Shown: in pieces, positions 37,401 through 49,395 of the stretch
Numbering within the stretch: position 1 is the first letter of the stretch
How the letters are laid out: the number at the start of each line of letters is the position of its first letter
From: Nemophila menziesii
Taxonomy: Eukaryota; Streptophyta; Magnoliopsida; Boraginales; Hydrophyllaceae
Reading direction: 5' to 3'
NCBI GenBank assembly: GCA_029959085.1
Contig: JARWIR010000212.1
Location: 10,001 to 74,000, forward strand
Length of the DNA: 64,000 bases
Notes under the pieces: generated by a model
Told to the model about the DNA's origin: nothing
Databases searched by the model: none
The model's input: only the letters and a program-made list of their open reading frames with translations
Translations under genes and position numbers: made by a program

Positions 37401-38297
37401 TCCCCAAAAACGCCCAAAAATACGTTTCAGGACCGTAAAAAAGCACTTTGGAGACCCTACCAAAACCCCTCGGAACCCCTAACGACCCCCGAAAACCCTG
37501 GCACCCCCCTCAAAAACCCGTAAAAAGCCCGACGAAGCCCTGAAATCCCGAAAAAAGGACGATTAAAAAAGTCCGAAAAATCCCTTGAAAACACAAAAGA
37601 GGCTCCCAAATGACCCATAAAAAGCGCCAAAAACCCCTGAAGACCCCAGCAGAACCCCCAGAAACCCCGAAATAACCCCACAGAACCCCTCGAAACGTCT
37701 AAAAACCCCCGGAAAGCACCCAAGGGGCCTAAAAGACCCCTTGAAAAGCCCCCAATATCCCCAAAAACGCCCAAAAATACGTTTCAGGACCGTCATAAAG
37801 CACTTTGGAGACCCTTCCAAAACGCCTCGGAACCCCCTAACGACCCCCGAAAACCCTGGCACCCCCCTCAAAAACCCGTAAAAAGGCCGACGAAGCCCTG
37901 AAATCCCGAAAAAAGGACGATTAAAAAAGTCCGAAAAATCACTTGAAAACACAAAAGAGGCTCCCAAATGACCCATAAAAAGCGCCAAAAACCCTTGAAG
38001 ACCCCAACAGAACCCCCAGAAACCCCGAAATAACCCCACAGAACCCCTCGAAACGTCTAAAAACCCCCGGAAAGCACCCAAGGGGCCTAAAAGACCCCTT
38101 GAAAAGCCCCCAATATCCCCCAAAAACGCCCAAAAATACGTTTAAGGACCGTCAAAAAGCACTTTGGAGACCCTTCCAAAACGCCTCGGAACCCCCTAAC
38201 GACCCCCGAAAACCCTGGCACCCCCCTCAAAAACCCGTAATTAGCCCGACGAAGCCCTGAAATACCGAAAAAAGGACGATTAAAAAAGTCCAAAAAA
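31499..38297. repeat. 19-mer HOR, copy 2 (6,799 bp)
   Basis: This copy repeats the monomer order of 24699-31498. Units 31499-35434 and the front of 35435 match copy 1. Inside 35435 the copies diverge: it has ACGCCTCGG where 28635 has ACCCCTCGG. Units 35792, 36151, 36509 and 36866 differ from copy 1 and instead match 40087-41518, including the private CCCCGGCACC shared by 36509 and 40804. From 37224 the match to copy 1 resumes, with TCCCTTG starts at 37224 and 37581, CGTCATAAAG at 37581 and GTAATTAGCCCG at 37939. An internal four-monomer swap with no net length change points to conversion or double exchange. Confidence 0.85.
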
Positions 38298-39370
38298 TCA
38301 CTTGAAAACACAAAAGAGGCTCCCAAATGACCCATAAAAAGCGCCAAAAACCCCTAAAGACCCCAACAGAACCCCCAGAAACCCTGAAATAACCCCACAG
38401 AACACCTCGAAACGTCTAAAAACCCCCGGAAAGCACCCAAGGGGCCTAAAAGACCCCTTGAAAAGCCCCCAATATCCCCAAAAACGCCCAAAAATACGTT
38501 TAAGGACCGTCAAAAAGCACTTTGGAGACCCTTCCAAAACGCCTCGGAACCCCCTAACGACCCCCGAAAACCCTGGCACCCCCCTCAAAAACCCGTAAAA
38601 AGCCCGACGAAGCCCTGAAATCCCGAAAAAAGGACGATTAAAAAAGTCCGAAAAATCACTTGAAAACACAAAAGAGGCTCCCAAATGACCCATAAAAAGC
38701 GCCAAAAACCCCTAAAGACCCCAACAGAACCCCCAGAAACCCCGAAATAACCCCACAGAACCCCTCGAAACGTCTAAAAACCCCCGGAAAGCACCCAAGG
38801 GGCCTAAAAGACCCCTTGAAAAGCCCCCAATATCCCCAAAAACGCCCAAAAATACGTTTCAAGACCGTAAAAAAGCACTTTGGAGACCCTACCAAAACCC
38901 CTCGGAACCCCTAACGACCCCCGAAAACCCTGGCACCCCCCTCAAAAACCCGTAAAAAGCCCGACGAAGCCCTGAAATCCCGAAAAAAGGACGATTAAAA
39001 AAGTCCGAAAAATCACTTGAAAACACAAAAGAGGCTCCCAAATGACCCATAAAAAGCGCCAAAAACCCCTAAAGACCCCAACAAAACCCCCAGAAACCCC
39101 GAAATAACCCCACAGAACCCCTCGAAACGTCTAAAAACCCCCGGAAAGCACCCAAGGGGCCTAAAAGACCCCTTGAAAAGCCCCCAATATCCCCAAAAAC
39201 GCCCAAAAATACGTTTAAGGACCGTAAAAAAGCACTTTGGAGACCCTACCAAAACGCCTCGGAACCCCCTAACGACCCCCGAAAACTCTGGCACCCCCCT
39301 CAAAAACCCGTAAAAAGCCCGACGAAGCCCTGAAATCCCGAAAAAAGGACAATTAAAAAAGTCCGAAAAA
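38298..39370. repeat. Start of a third 19-mer copy (three monomers)
   Basis: Units 38298, 38656 and 39013 repeat the first three units of the 6.8-kb block. CCCTGAAATAACC is in the first, and a 357-bp class unit is second. GTTTCAAGACCG is shared by 31857 and 38656 but is absent from the first copy (25057), so copy 3 was derived from copy 2. The third unit is type a with GGACAATT. It carries private changes: ACAAAACCCCC, and GAAAACTCTGG, where others have GAAAACCCTGG. From 39371 the sequence no longer follows copies 1 and 2. Confidence 0.8.
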
Positions 39371-40086
39371 TCACTTGAAAACACAAAAGAGGCTCCCAAA
39401 TGATCCATAAAAAGCGCCAAAAACCCCTGAAGACCCCAACAGAACCCCCAGAAACCCCGAAATAACCCCACAGAACCCCTCGAAACGTCTAAAAACCCCC
39501 GGAAAGCACCCAAGGGGCCTAAAAGACCCCTTGAAAAGCCCCCAATATCCCCAAAAACGCCCAAAAATACGTTTCAGGACCGTCAAAAAGCACTTTGGAG
39601 ACCCTTCCAAAACGCCTCGGAACCCCCTAACGACCCCCGAAAACCCTGGCACCCCCCTCAAAAACCCGTAAAAAGGCCGACGAAGCCCTGAAATCCCGAA
39701 AAAAGGACGATTAAAAAAGTCCGAAAAATCACTTGAAAACACAAAAGAGGCTCCCAAATGACCCATAAAAAGCGCCAAAAACCCCTGAAGACCCCAACAG
39801 AACCCCCAGAAACCCCGAAATAACCCCACAGAACCCCTCGAAACGTCTAAAAACCCCCGGAAAGCACCCAAGGGGCCTAAAAGACCCCTTGAAAAGCCCC
39901 CAATATCCCCAAAAACGCCCAAAAATACGTTTCAGGACCGTCAAAAAGCACTTTGGAGACCCTTCCAAAACGCCTCGGAACCCCCTAACGACCCCCGAAA
40001 ACCCTGGCACCCCCCTCAAAAACCCGTAAAAAGCCCGACGAAGCCCTGAAATCCCGAAAAAAGGACGATTAAAAAAGTCCGAAAAA
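39371..40086. repeat. Two linking monomers
   Basis: The unit at 39371 is type b (AATGATCC, GTTTCAGG, GGCCG ending), as expected after the type a unit at 39013. The unit at 39729 is generic (AATGACCC, CCTGAAG, GTTTCAGG, ACGCCTCGG). The a-b pair is the commonest two-unit combination in the right two thirds of the window. It recurs at 25414, 32214, 44741, 49038, 53335, 59065 and 61214, although the b member varies. Confidence 0.75.
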
Positions 40087-43000
40087 TCACTTGAAAACAC
40101 AAAAGAGGCTCCCAAATGACCCATAAAAAGCGCCAAAAACCCCTGAAGACCCCAACAGAACCCCCAGAAACCCCGAAATAACCCCACAGAACCCCTCGAA
40201 ACGTCTAAAAACCCCCGGAAAGCACCCAAGGGGCCTAAAAGACCCCTTGAAAAGCCCCCAATATCCCCCAAAAACGCCCAAAAATACGTTTAAGGACCGT
40301 CAAAAAGCACTTTGGAGACCCTTCCAAAACGCCTCGGAACCCCCTAACGACCCCCGAAAACCCTGGCACCCCCCTCAAAAACCCGTAAAAAGCCCGACGA
40401 AGCCCTGAAATCCCGAAAAAAGGACGATTAAAAAAGTCCAAAAAATCACTTGAAAACACAAAAGAGGCTCCCAAATGACCCATAAAAAGCGCCAAAAACC
40501 CCTAAAGACCCCAACAGAACCCCCAGAAACCCCGAAATAACCCCACAGAACACCTCGAAACGTCTAAAAACCCCCGGAAAGCACCCAAGGGGCCTAAAAG
40601 ACCCCTTGAAAAGCCCCCAATATCCCCAAAAACGCCCAAAAATACGTTTAAGGACCGTCAAAAAGCACTTTGGAGACCCTTCCAAAACGCCTCGGAACCC
40701 CCTAACGACCCCCGAAAACCCTGGCACCCCCCTCAAAAACCCGTAAAAAGCCCGACGAAGCCCTGAAATCCCGAAAAAAGGACGATTAAAAAAGTCCGAA
40801 AAATCACTTGAAAACACAAAAGAGGCTCCCAAATGACCCATAAAAAGCGCCAAAAACCCCTGAAGACCCCAACAGAACCCCCAGAAACCCCGAAATAACC
40901 CCACAGAACCCCTCGAAACGTCTAAAAACCCCCGGAAAGCACCCAAGGGGCCTAAAAGACCCCTTGAAAAGCCCCCAATATCCCCAAAAACGCCCAAAAA
41001 TACGTTTCAGGACCGTAAAAAAGCACTTTGGAGACCCTACCAAAACCCCTCGGAACCCCTAACGACCCCCGAAAACCCCGGCACCCCCCTCAAAAACCCG
41101 TAAAAAGCCCGACGAAGCCCTGAAATCCCGAAAAAAGGACGATTAAAAAAGTCCGAAAAATCACTTGAAAACACAAAAGAGGCTCCCAAATGACCCATAA
41201 AAAGCGCCAAAAACCCCTAAAGACCCCAGCAGAACCCCCAGAAACCCCGAAATAACCCCACAGAACCCCTCGAAACGTCTAAAAACCCCCGGAAAGCACC
41301 CAAGGGGCCTAAAAGACCCCTTGAAAAGCCCCCAATATCCCCAAAAACGCCCAAAAATACGTTTAAGGACCGTCAAAAAGCACTTTGGAGACCCTTCCAA
41401 AACCCCTCGGAACCCCCTAACGACCCCCGAAAACCCTGGCACCCCCCTCAAAAACCCGTAAAAAGCCCGACGAAGCCCTGAAATCCCGAAAAAAGGACGA
41501 TTAAAAAAGTCCGAAAAATCACTTGAAAACACAAAAGAGGCTCCCAAATGATCCATGAAAAGCGCCAAAAACCCCTGAAGACCCCAACAGAACCCCCAGA
41601 AACCCCGAAATAACCCCACAGAACCCCTCGAAACGTCTAAAAACCCCCGGAAAGCACCCAAGGGGCCTAAAAGACCCCTTGAAAAGCCCCCAATATCCCC
41701 AAAAACGCCCAAAAATACGTTTCAGGACCGTCAAAAAGCACTTTGGAGACCCTTCCAAAACGCCTCGGAACCCCCTAACGACCCCCGAAAACCCTGGCAC
41801 CCCCCTCAAAAACCCGTAAAAAGCCCGACGAAGCCCTGAAATCCCGAAAAAAGGACGATTAAAAAAGTCCGAAAAATCACTTGAAAACACAAAAGAGGCT
41901 CCCAAATGACCCATAAAAAGCGCCAAAAACCCCTGAAGACCCCAACAGAACCCCCAGAAACCCCGAAATAACCCCACAGAACCCCTCGAAACGTCTAAAA
42001 ACCCCCGGAAAGCACCCAAGGGGCCTAAAAGACCCCTTGAAAAGCCCCCAATATCCCCCAAAAACGCCCAAAAATACGTTTAAGGACCGTCAAAAAGCAC
42101 TTTGGAGACCCTTCCAAAACGCCTCGGAACCCCCTAACGACCCCCGAAAACCCTGGCACCCCCCTCAAAAACCCGTAAAAAGCCCGACGAAGCCCTGAAA
42201 TCCCGAAAAAAGGACGATTAAAAAAGTCCAAAAAATCACTTGAAAACACAAAAGAGGCTCCCAAATGACCCATAAAAAGCGCCAAAAACCCCTAAAGACC
42301 CCAACAGAACCCCCAGAAACCCCGAAATAACCCCACAGAACACCTCGAAACGTCTAAAAACCCCCGGAAATCACCCAAGGGGCCTAAAAGACCCCTTGAA
42401 AAGCCCCCAATATCCCCAAAAACGCCCAAAAATACGTTTAAGGACCGTCAAAAAGCACTTTGGAGACCCTTCCAAAACGCCTCGGAACCCCCTAACGACC
42501 CCCGAAAACCCTGGCACCCCCCTCAAAAACCCGTAAAAAGCCCGACGAAGCCCTGAAATCCCGAAAAAAGGACGATTAATAAAGTCCGAAAAATCACTTG
42601 AAAACACAAAAGAGGCTCCCAAATGACCCATAAAAAGCGCCAAAAACCCCTGAAGACCCCAACAGAACCCCCAGAAACCCCGAAATAACCCCACAGAACC
42701 CCTCGAAACGTCTAAAAACCCCCGGAAAGCACCCAAGGGGCCTAAAAGACCCCTTGAAAAGCCCCCAATATCCCCAAAAACGCCCAAAAATACGTTTCAG
42801 GACCGTAAAAAAGCACTTTGGAGACCCTACCAAAACCCCTCGGAACCCCTAACGACCCCCGAAAACCCTGGCACCCCCCTCAAAAACCCGTAAAAAGCCC
42901 GACGAAGCCCTGAAATCCCGAAAAAAGGACGATTAAAAAAGTCCGAAAAATCACTTGAAAACACAAAAGAGGCTCCCAAATGACCCATAAAAAGCGCCAA

Positions 43001-43666
43001 AAACCCCTAAAGACCCCAGCAGAACCCCCAGAAACCCCGAAATAACCCCACAGAACCCCTCGAAACGTCTAAAAACCCCCGGAAAGCACCCAAGGGGCCT
43101 AAAAGACCCCTTGAAAAGCCCCCAATATCCCCAAAAACGCCCAAAAATACGTTTAAGGACCGTCAAAAAGCACTTTGGAGACCCTTCCAAAACCCCTCGG
43201 AACCCCCTAACGACCCCCGAAAACCCTGGCACCCCCCTCAAAAACCCGTAAAAAGCCCGACGAAGCCCTGAAATCCCGAAAAAAGGACAATTAAAAAAGT
43301 CCGAAAAATCACTTGAAAACACAAAAGAGGCTCCCAAATGATCCATAAAAAGCGCCAAAAACCCCTGAAGACCCCAACAGAACCCCCAGAAACCCCGAAA
43401 TAACCCCACAGAACCCCTCGAAACGTCTAAAAACCCCCGGAAAGCACCCAAGGGGCCTAAAAGACCCCTTGAAAAGCCCCCAATATCCCCAAAAACGCCC
43501 AAAAATACGTTTCAGGACCGTCAAAAAGCACTTTGGAGACCCTTCCAAAACGCCTCGGAACCCCCTAACGACCCCCGAAAACCCTGGCACCCCCCTCAAA
43601 AACCCGTAAAAAGCCCGACGAAGCCCTGAAATCCCGAAAAAAGGACGATTAAAAAAGTCCGAAAAA
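40087..43666. repeat. 5-mer HOR of 1,790 bp, two copies
   Basis: Copies are 40087-41876 and 41877-43666. Unit starts shift by exactly 1,790 bp. The order is a 359-bp five-C unit, a GTCCAAAA-led unit with GAACACCTCG, a 357-bp class unit, a CCAGCAG unit and an AATGATCC unit. The second copy has private changes: AATCACCCAAGG instead of AGCACCC near 42369, GATTAATAAAGTCC near 42575, and GGACAATT in its fourth unit. The first copy has CCCCGGCACC at 40804 and CCATGAAAAG at 41519. The first four units also match 35792-37223. Confidence 0.82.
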
Positions 43667-45098
43667 TCACTTGAAAACACAAAAGAGGCTCCCAAATGAT
43701 CCATAAAAAGCGCCAAAAACCCCTAAAAACCCCAACAGAACCCCCAGAAACCCCGAAATAACCCCACAGAACCCCTCGAAACGTCTAAAAACCCCCGGAA
43801 AGCACCCAAGGGGCCTAAAAGACCCCTTGAAAAGCCCCCAATATCCCCCAAAAACGCCCAAAAATACGTTTAAGGACCGTCAAAAAGCACTTTGGAGACC
43901 CTTCCAAAACGCCTCGGAACCCCCTAACGACCCCCGAAAACCCTGGCACCCCCCTCAAAAACCCGTAAAAAGCCCGACGAAGCCCTGAAATACCGAAAAA
44001 AGGACGATTAAAAAAGTCCAAAAAATCACTTGAAAACACAAAAGAGGCTCCCAAATGACCCATAAAAAGCGCCAAAAACCCCTAAAGACCCCAACAGAAC
44101 CCCCAGAAACCCTGAAATAACCCCACAGAACACCTCGAAACGTCTAAAAACCCCCGGAAAGCACCCAAGGGGCCTAAAAGACCCCTTGAAAAGCCCCCAA
44201 TATCCCCAAAAACGCCCAAAAATACGTTTCAGGACCGTCAAAAAGCACTTTGGAGACCCTTCCAAAACGCCTCGGAACCCCCTAACGACCCCCGAAAACC
44301 CTGGCACCCCCCTCAAAAACCCGTAAAAAGCCCGACGAAGCCCTGAAATCCCGAAAAAAGGACGATTAAAAAAGTCCGAAAAATCACTTGAAAACACAAA
44401 AGAGGCTCCCAAATGACCCATAAAAAGCGCCAAAAACCCCTAAAGACCCCAACAGAACCCCCAGAAACCCCGAAATAACCCCACAGAACCCCTCGAAACG
44501 TCTAAAAACCCCCGGAAAGCACCCAAGGGGCCTAAAAGACCCCTTGAAAAGCCCCCAATATCCCCAAAAACGCCCAAAAATACGTTTCAGGACCGTAAAA
44601 AAGCACTTTGGAGACCCTACCAAAACCCCTCGGAACCCCTAACGACCCCCGAAAACCCTGGCACCCCCCTCAAAAACCCGTAAAAAGCCCGACGAAGCCC
44701 TGAAATCCCGAAAAAAGGACGATTAAAAAAGTCCGAAAAATCACTTGAAAACACAAAAGAGGCTCCCAAATGACCCATAAAAAGCGCCAAAAACCCCTAA
44801 AGACCCCAACAGAACCCCCAGAAACCCCGAAATAACCCCACAGAACCCCTCGAAACGTCTAAAAACCCCCGGAAAGCACCCAAGGGGCCTAAAAGACCCC
44901 TTGAAAAGCCCCCAATATCCCCAAAAACGCCCAAAAATACGTTTAAGGACCGTAAAAAAGCACTTTGGAGACCCTACCAAAACGCCTCGGAACCCCCTAA
45001 CGACCCCCGAAAACCCTGGCACCCCCCTCAAAAACCCGTAAAAAGCCCGACGAAGCCCTGAAATCCCGAAAAAAGGACAATTAAAAAAGTCCGAAAAA
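43667..45098. repeat. Four monomers copied from the start of the 19-mer block
   Basis: Units 43667, 44026, 44384 and 44741 follow the order of 24340, 24699, 25057 and 25414 at a shift of 19,327 bp. The match includes CCTAAAAACC with a five-C run and AAATACCG in the first, CCCTGAAATAACC with GAACACCTCG in the second, the 357-bp class third, and type a with GGACAATT fourth. The second differs by GTTTCAGG instead of GTTTAAGG. This segment therefore shares ancestry with the left part of the 6.8-kb repeat although it lies about 19 kb away. Confidence 0.78.
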
Positions 45099-48000
45099 TC
45101 ACTTGAAAACACAAAAGAGGCTCCCAAATGATCCATAAAAAGCGCCAAAAACCCCTGAAGACCCCAACAGAACCCCCAGAAACCCCGAAATAACCCCACA
45201 GAACCCCTCGAAACGTCTAAAAACCCCCGGAAAGCACCCAAGGGGCCTAAAAGACCCCTTGAAAAGCCCCCAATATCCCCAAAAACGCCCAAAAATACGT
45301 TTCAGGACCGTCAAAAAGCACTTTGGAGACCCTTCCAAAACGCCTCGGAACCCCCTAACGACCCCCGAAAACCCTGGCACCCCCCTCAAAAACCCGTAAA
45401 AAGGCCGACGAAGCCCTGAAATCCCGAAAAAAGGACGATTAAAAAAGTCCGAAAAATCACTTGAAAACACAAAAGAGGCTCCCAAATGACCCATAAAAAG
45501 CGCCAAAAACCCCTGAAGACCCCAACAGAACCCCCAGAAACCCCGAAATAACCCCACAGAACCCCTCGAAACGTCTAAAAACCCCCGGAAAGCACCCAAG
45601 GGGCCTAAAAGACCCCTTGAAAAGCCCCCAACATCCCCAAAAACGCCCAAAAATACGTTTCAGGACCGTCAAAAAGCACTTTGGAGACCCTTCCAAAACG
45701 CCTCGGAACCCCCTAACGACCCCCGAAAACCCTGGCACCCCCCTCAAAAACCCGTAAAAAGCCCGACGAAGCCCTGAAATCCCGAAAAAAGGACGATTAA
45801 AAAAGTCCGAAAAATCACTTGAAAACACAAAAGAGGCTCCCAAATGACCCATAAAAAGCGCCAAAAACCCCTGAAGACCCCAACAGAACCCCCAGAAACC
45901 CCGAAATAACCCCACAGAACCCCTCGAAACGTCTAAAAACCCCCGGAAAGCACCCAAGGGGCCTAAAAGACCCCTTGAAAAGCCCCCAATATCCCCCAAA
46001 AACGCCCAAAAATACGTTTAAGGACCGTCAAAAAGCACTTTGGAGACCCTTCCAAAACGCCTCGGAACCCCCTAACGACCCCCGAAAACCCTGGCACCCC
46101 CCTCAAAAACCCGTAAAAAGCCCGACGAAGCCCTGAAATCCCGAAAAAAGGACGATTAAAAAAGTCCAAAAAATCACTTGAAAACACAAAAGAGGCTCCC
46201 AAATGACCCATAAAAAGCGCCAAAAACCCCTAAAGACCCCAACAGAACCCCCAGAAACCCCGAAATAACCCCACAGAACACCTCGAAACGTCTAAAAACC
46301 CCCGGAAAGCACCCAAGGGGCCTAAAAGACCCCTTGAAAAGCCCCCAATATCCCCAAAAACGCCCAAAAATACGTTTAAGGACCGTCAAAAAGCACTTTG
46401 GAGACCCTTCCAAAACGCCTCGGAACCCCCTAACGACCCCCGAAAACCCTGGCACCCCCCTCAAAAACCCGTAAAAAGCCCGACGAAGCCCTGAAATCCC
46501 GAAAAAAGGACGATTAAAAAAGTCCGAAAAATCACTTGAAAACACAAAAGAGGCTCCCAAATGACCCATAAAAAGCGCCAAAAACCCCTGAAGACCCCAA
46601 CAGAACCCCCAGAAACCCCGAAATAACCCCACAGAACCCCTCGAAACGTCTAAAAACCCCCGGAAAGCACCCAAGGGGCCTAAAAGACCCCTTGAAAAGC
46701 CCCCAATATCCCCAAAAACGCCCAATAATACGTTTCAGGACCGTCAAAAAGCACTTTGGAGACCCTTCCAAAACCCCTCGGAACCCCCTAACGACCCCCG
46801 AAAACCCTGGCACCCCCCTCAAAAACCCGTAAAAAGCCCGACGAAGCCCTGAAATCCCGAAAAAAGGACGATTAAAAAAGTCCGAAAAATCACTTGAAAA
46901 CACAAAAGAGGCTCCCAAATGATCCATAAAAAGCGCCAAAAACCCCTGAAGACCCCAACAGAACCCCCAGAAACCCCGAAATAACCCCACAGAACCCCTC
47001 GAAACGTCTAAAAACCCCCGGAAAGCACCCAAGGGGCCTAAAAGACCCCTTGAAAAGCCCCCAATATCCCCAAAAACGCCCAAAAATACGTTTCAGGACC
47101 GTAAAAAAGCACTTTGGAGACCCTACCAAAACCCCTCGGAACCCCTAACGACCCCCGAAAACCCTGGCACCCCCCTCAAAAACCCGTAAAAAGCCCGACG
47201 AAGCCCTGAAATCCCGAAAAAATTACGATTAAAAAAGTCCGAAAAATCACTTGAAAACACAAAAGAGGCTCCCAAATGACCCATAAAAAGCGCCAAAAAC
47301 CCCTAAAGACCCCAGCAGAACCCCCAGAAACCCCGAAATAACCCCACAGAACCCCTCGAAACGTCTAAAAACCCCCGGAAAGCACCCAAGGGGCCTAAAA
47401 GACCCCTTGAAAAGCCCCCAATATCCCCAAAAACGCCCAAAAATACGTTTAAGGACCGTCAAAAAGCACTTTGGAGACCCTTCCAAAACCCCTCGGAACC
47501 CCCTAACGACCCCCGAAAACCCTGGCACCCCCCTCAAAAACCCGTAAAAAGCCCGACGAAGCCCTGAAATCCCGAAAAAAGGACGATTAAAAAAGTCCGA
47601 AAAATCACTTGAAAACACAAAAGAGGCTCCCAAATGATCCATGAAAAGCGCCAAAAACCCCTGAAGACCCCAACAGAACCCCCAGAAACCCCGAAATAAC
47701 CCCACAGAACCCCTCGAAACGTCTAAAAACCCCCGGAAAGCACCCAAGGGGCCTAAAAGACCCCTTGAAAAGCCCCCAAAATCCCCCAAAAACGCCCAAA
47801 AATACGTTTCAGGACCGTCAAAAAGCACTTTGGAGACCCTTCCAAAACGCCTCGAAACCCCCTAACGACCCCCGAAAACCCTGGCACCCCCCTCAAAAAC
47901 CCGTAAAAAGCCCGACGAAGCCCTGAAATCCCGAAAAAAGGACGATTAAAAAAGTCCGAAAAATCACTTGAAAACACAAAAGAGGCTCCCAAATGACCCA

Positions 48001-49395
48001 TAAAAAGCGCCAAAAACCCCTGAAGACCCCAACAGAACCCCCAGAAACCCCGAAATAACCCCACAGAACCCCTCGAAACGTCTAAAAACCCCCGGAAAGC
48101 ACCCAAGGGGCCTAAAAGACCCCTTGAAAAGCCCCCAATATCCCCAAAAACGCCCAAAAATACGTTTAAGGACCGTCAAAAAGCACTTTGGAGACCCTTC
48201 CAAAACGCCTCGGAACCCCCTAACGACCCCCGAAAACCCTGGCACCCCCCTCAAAAACCCGTAAAAAGCCCGACGAAGCCCTGAAATCCCGAAAAAAGGA
48301 CGATTAAAAAAGTCCGAAAAATCACTTGAAAACTTAAAAGAGGGTCCCAAAAGACCCATAAAAAGCGCCAAAAACCCCTGAAGACCCCAACAGAACCCCC
48401 AGAAACCCCGAAATAACCCCACAGAACCCCTCGAAACGTCTAAAAACCCCCGGAAAGCACCCAAGGGGCCTAAAAGACCCCTTGAAAAGCCCCCAATATC
48501 CCCAAAAACGCCCAAAAATACGTTTAAGGACCGTCAAAAAGCACTTTGGAGACCCTTCCAAAACCCCTCGGAACCCCCTAACGACCCCCGAAAACCCTGG
48601 CACCCCCCTCAAAAACCCGTAAAAAGCCCGACGAAGCCCTGAAATCCCGAAAAAAGGACGATTAAAAAAGTCCGAAAAATCACTTGAAAACTCAAAAGAG
48701 GATCCCAAATGACCCATAAAAAGCGCCAAAAACCCCTGAAGACCCCAACAGAACCCCCAGAAACCCCGAAATAACCCCACAGAACCCCTCGAAACGTCTA
48801 AAAACCCCCGGAAAGCACCCAAGGGGCCTAAAAGACCCCTTGAAAAGCCCCCAATATCCCCAAAAACGCCCAAAAATACGTTTAAGGACCGTCAAAAAGC
48901 ACTTTGGAGACCCTTCCAAAACGCCTCGGAACCCCCTAACGACCCCCGAAAACCCTGGCACCCCTCTCAAAAACCCCTAAAAAGCCCGACGAAGCCCTGA
49001 AATCCCGAAAAAAGGACGATTAAAAAAGTCCGAAAAATCACTTGAAAACACAAAAGAGGCTCCCAAATGACCCATAAAAAGCGCCAAAAACCCCTAAAGA
49101 CCCCAACAGAACCCCCAAAAACCCCGAAATAACCCCACAGAACCCCTCGAAACGTCTAAAAACCCCCGGAAAGCACCCAAGGGGCCTAAAAGACCCCTTG
49201 AAAAGCCCCCAATATCCCCAAAAACGCCCAAAAATACGTTTAAGGACCGTAAAAAAGCACTTTGGAGACCCTACCAAAACGCCTCGGAACCCCCTAACGA
49301 CCCCCGAAAACCCTGGCACCCCCCTCAAAAACCCGTAAAAAGCCCGACGAAGCCCTGAAATCCCGAAAAAAGGTCAATTAAAAAAGTCCGAAAAA
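45099..49395. repeat. 12-mer HOR, copy 1 (4,297 bp)
   Basis: Twelve monomers, starting at 45099, are repeated in order at 49396 with a constant 4,297-bp shift. Private markers shared by both copies are CCAACATCCCC in the second unit (45457/49754), CCCAATAATACG in the fifth (46532/50829), GAAAAAATTACGATT in the sixth (46890/51187), and CTCGAAACCCCC in the eighth (47605/51902). The last five-unit module (47247-49037) is a CCAGCAG unit, an AAAATCCCCC unit, a generic unit, an ACTTAAAAG/GGGTCCC unit and an ACTCAAAAG/GGATCCC unit. It also occurs at 51544 and 57274. The final unit (49038) has CCCCCAAAAACC and GGTCAATT. Confidence 0.9.
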
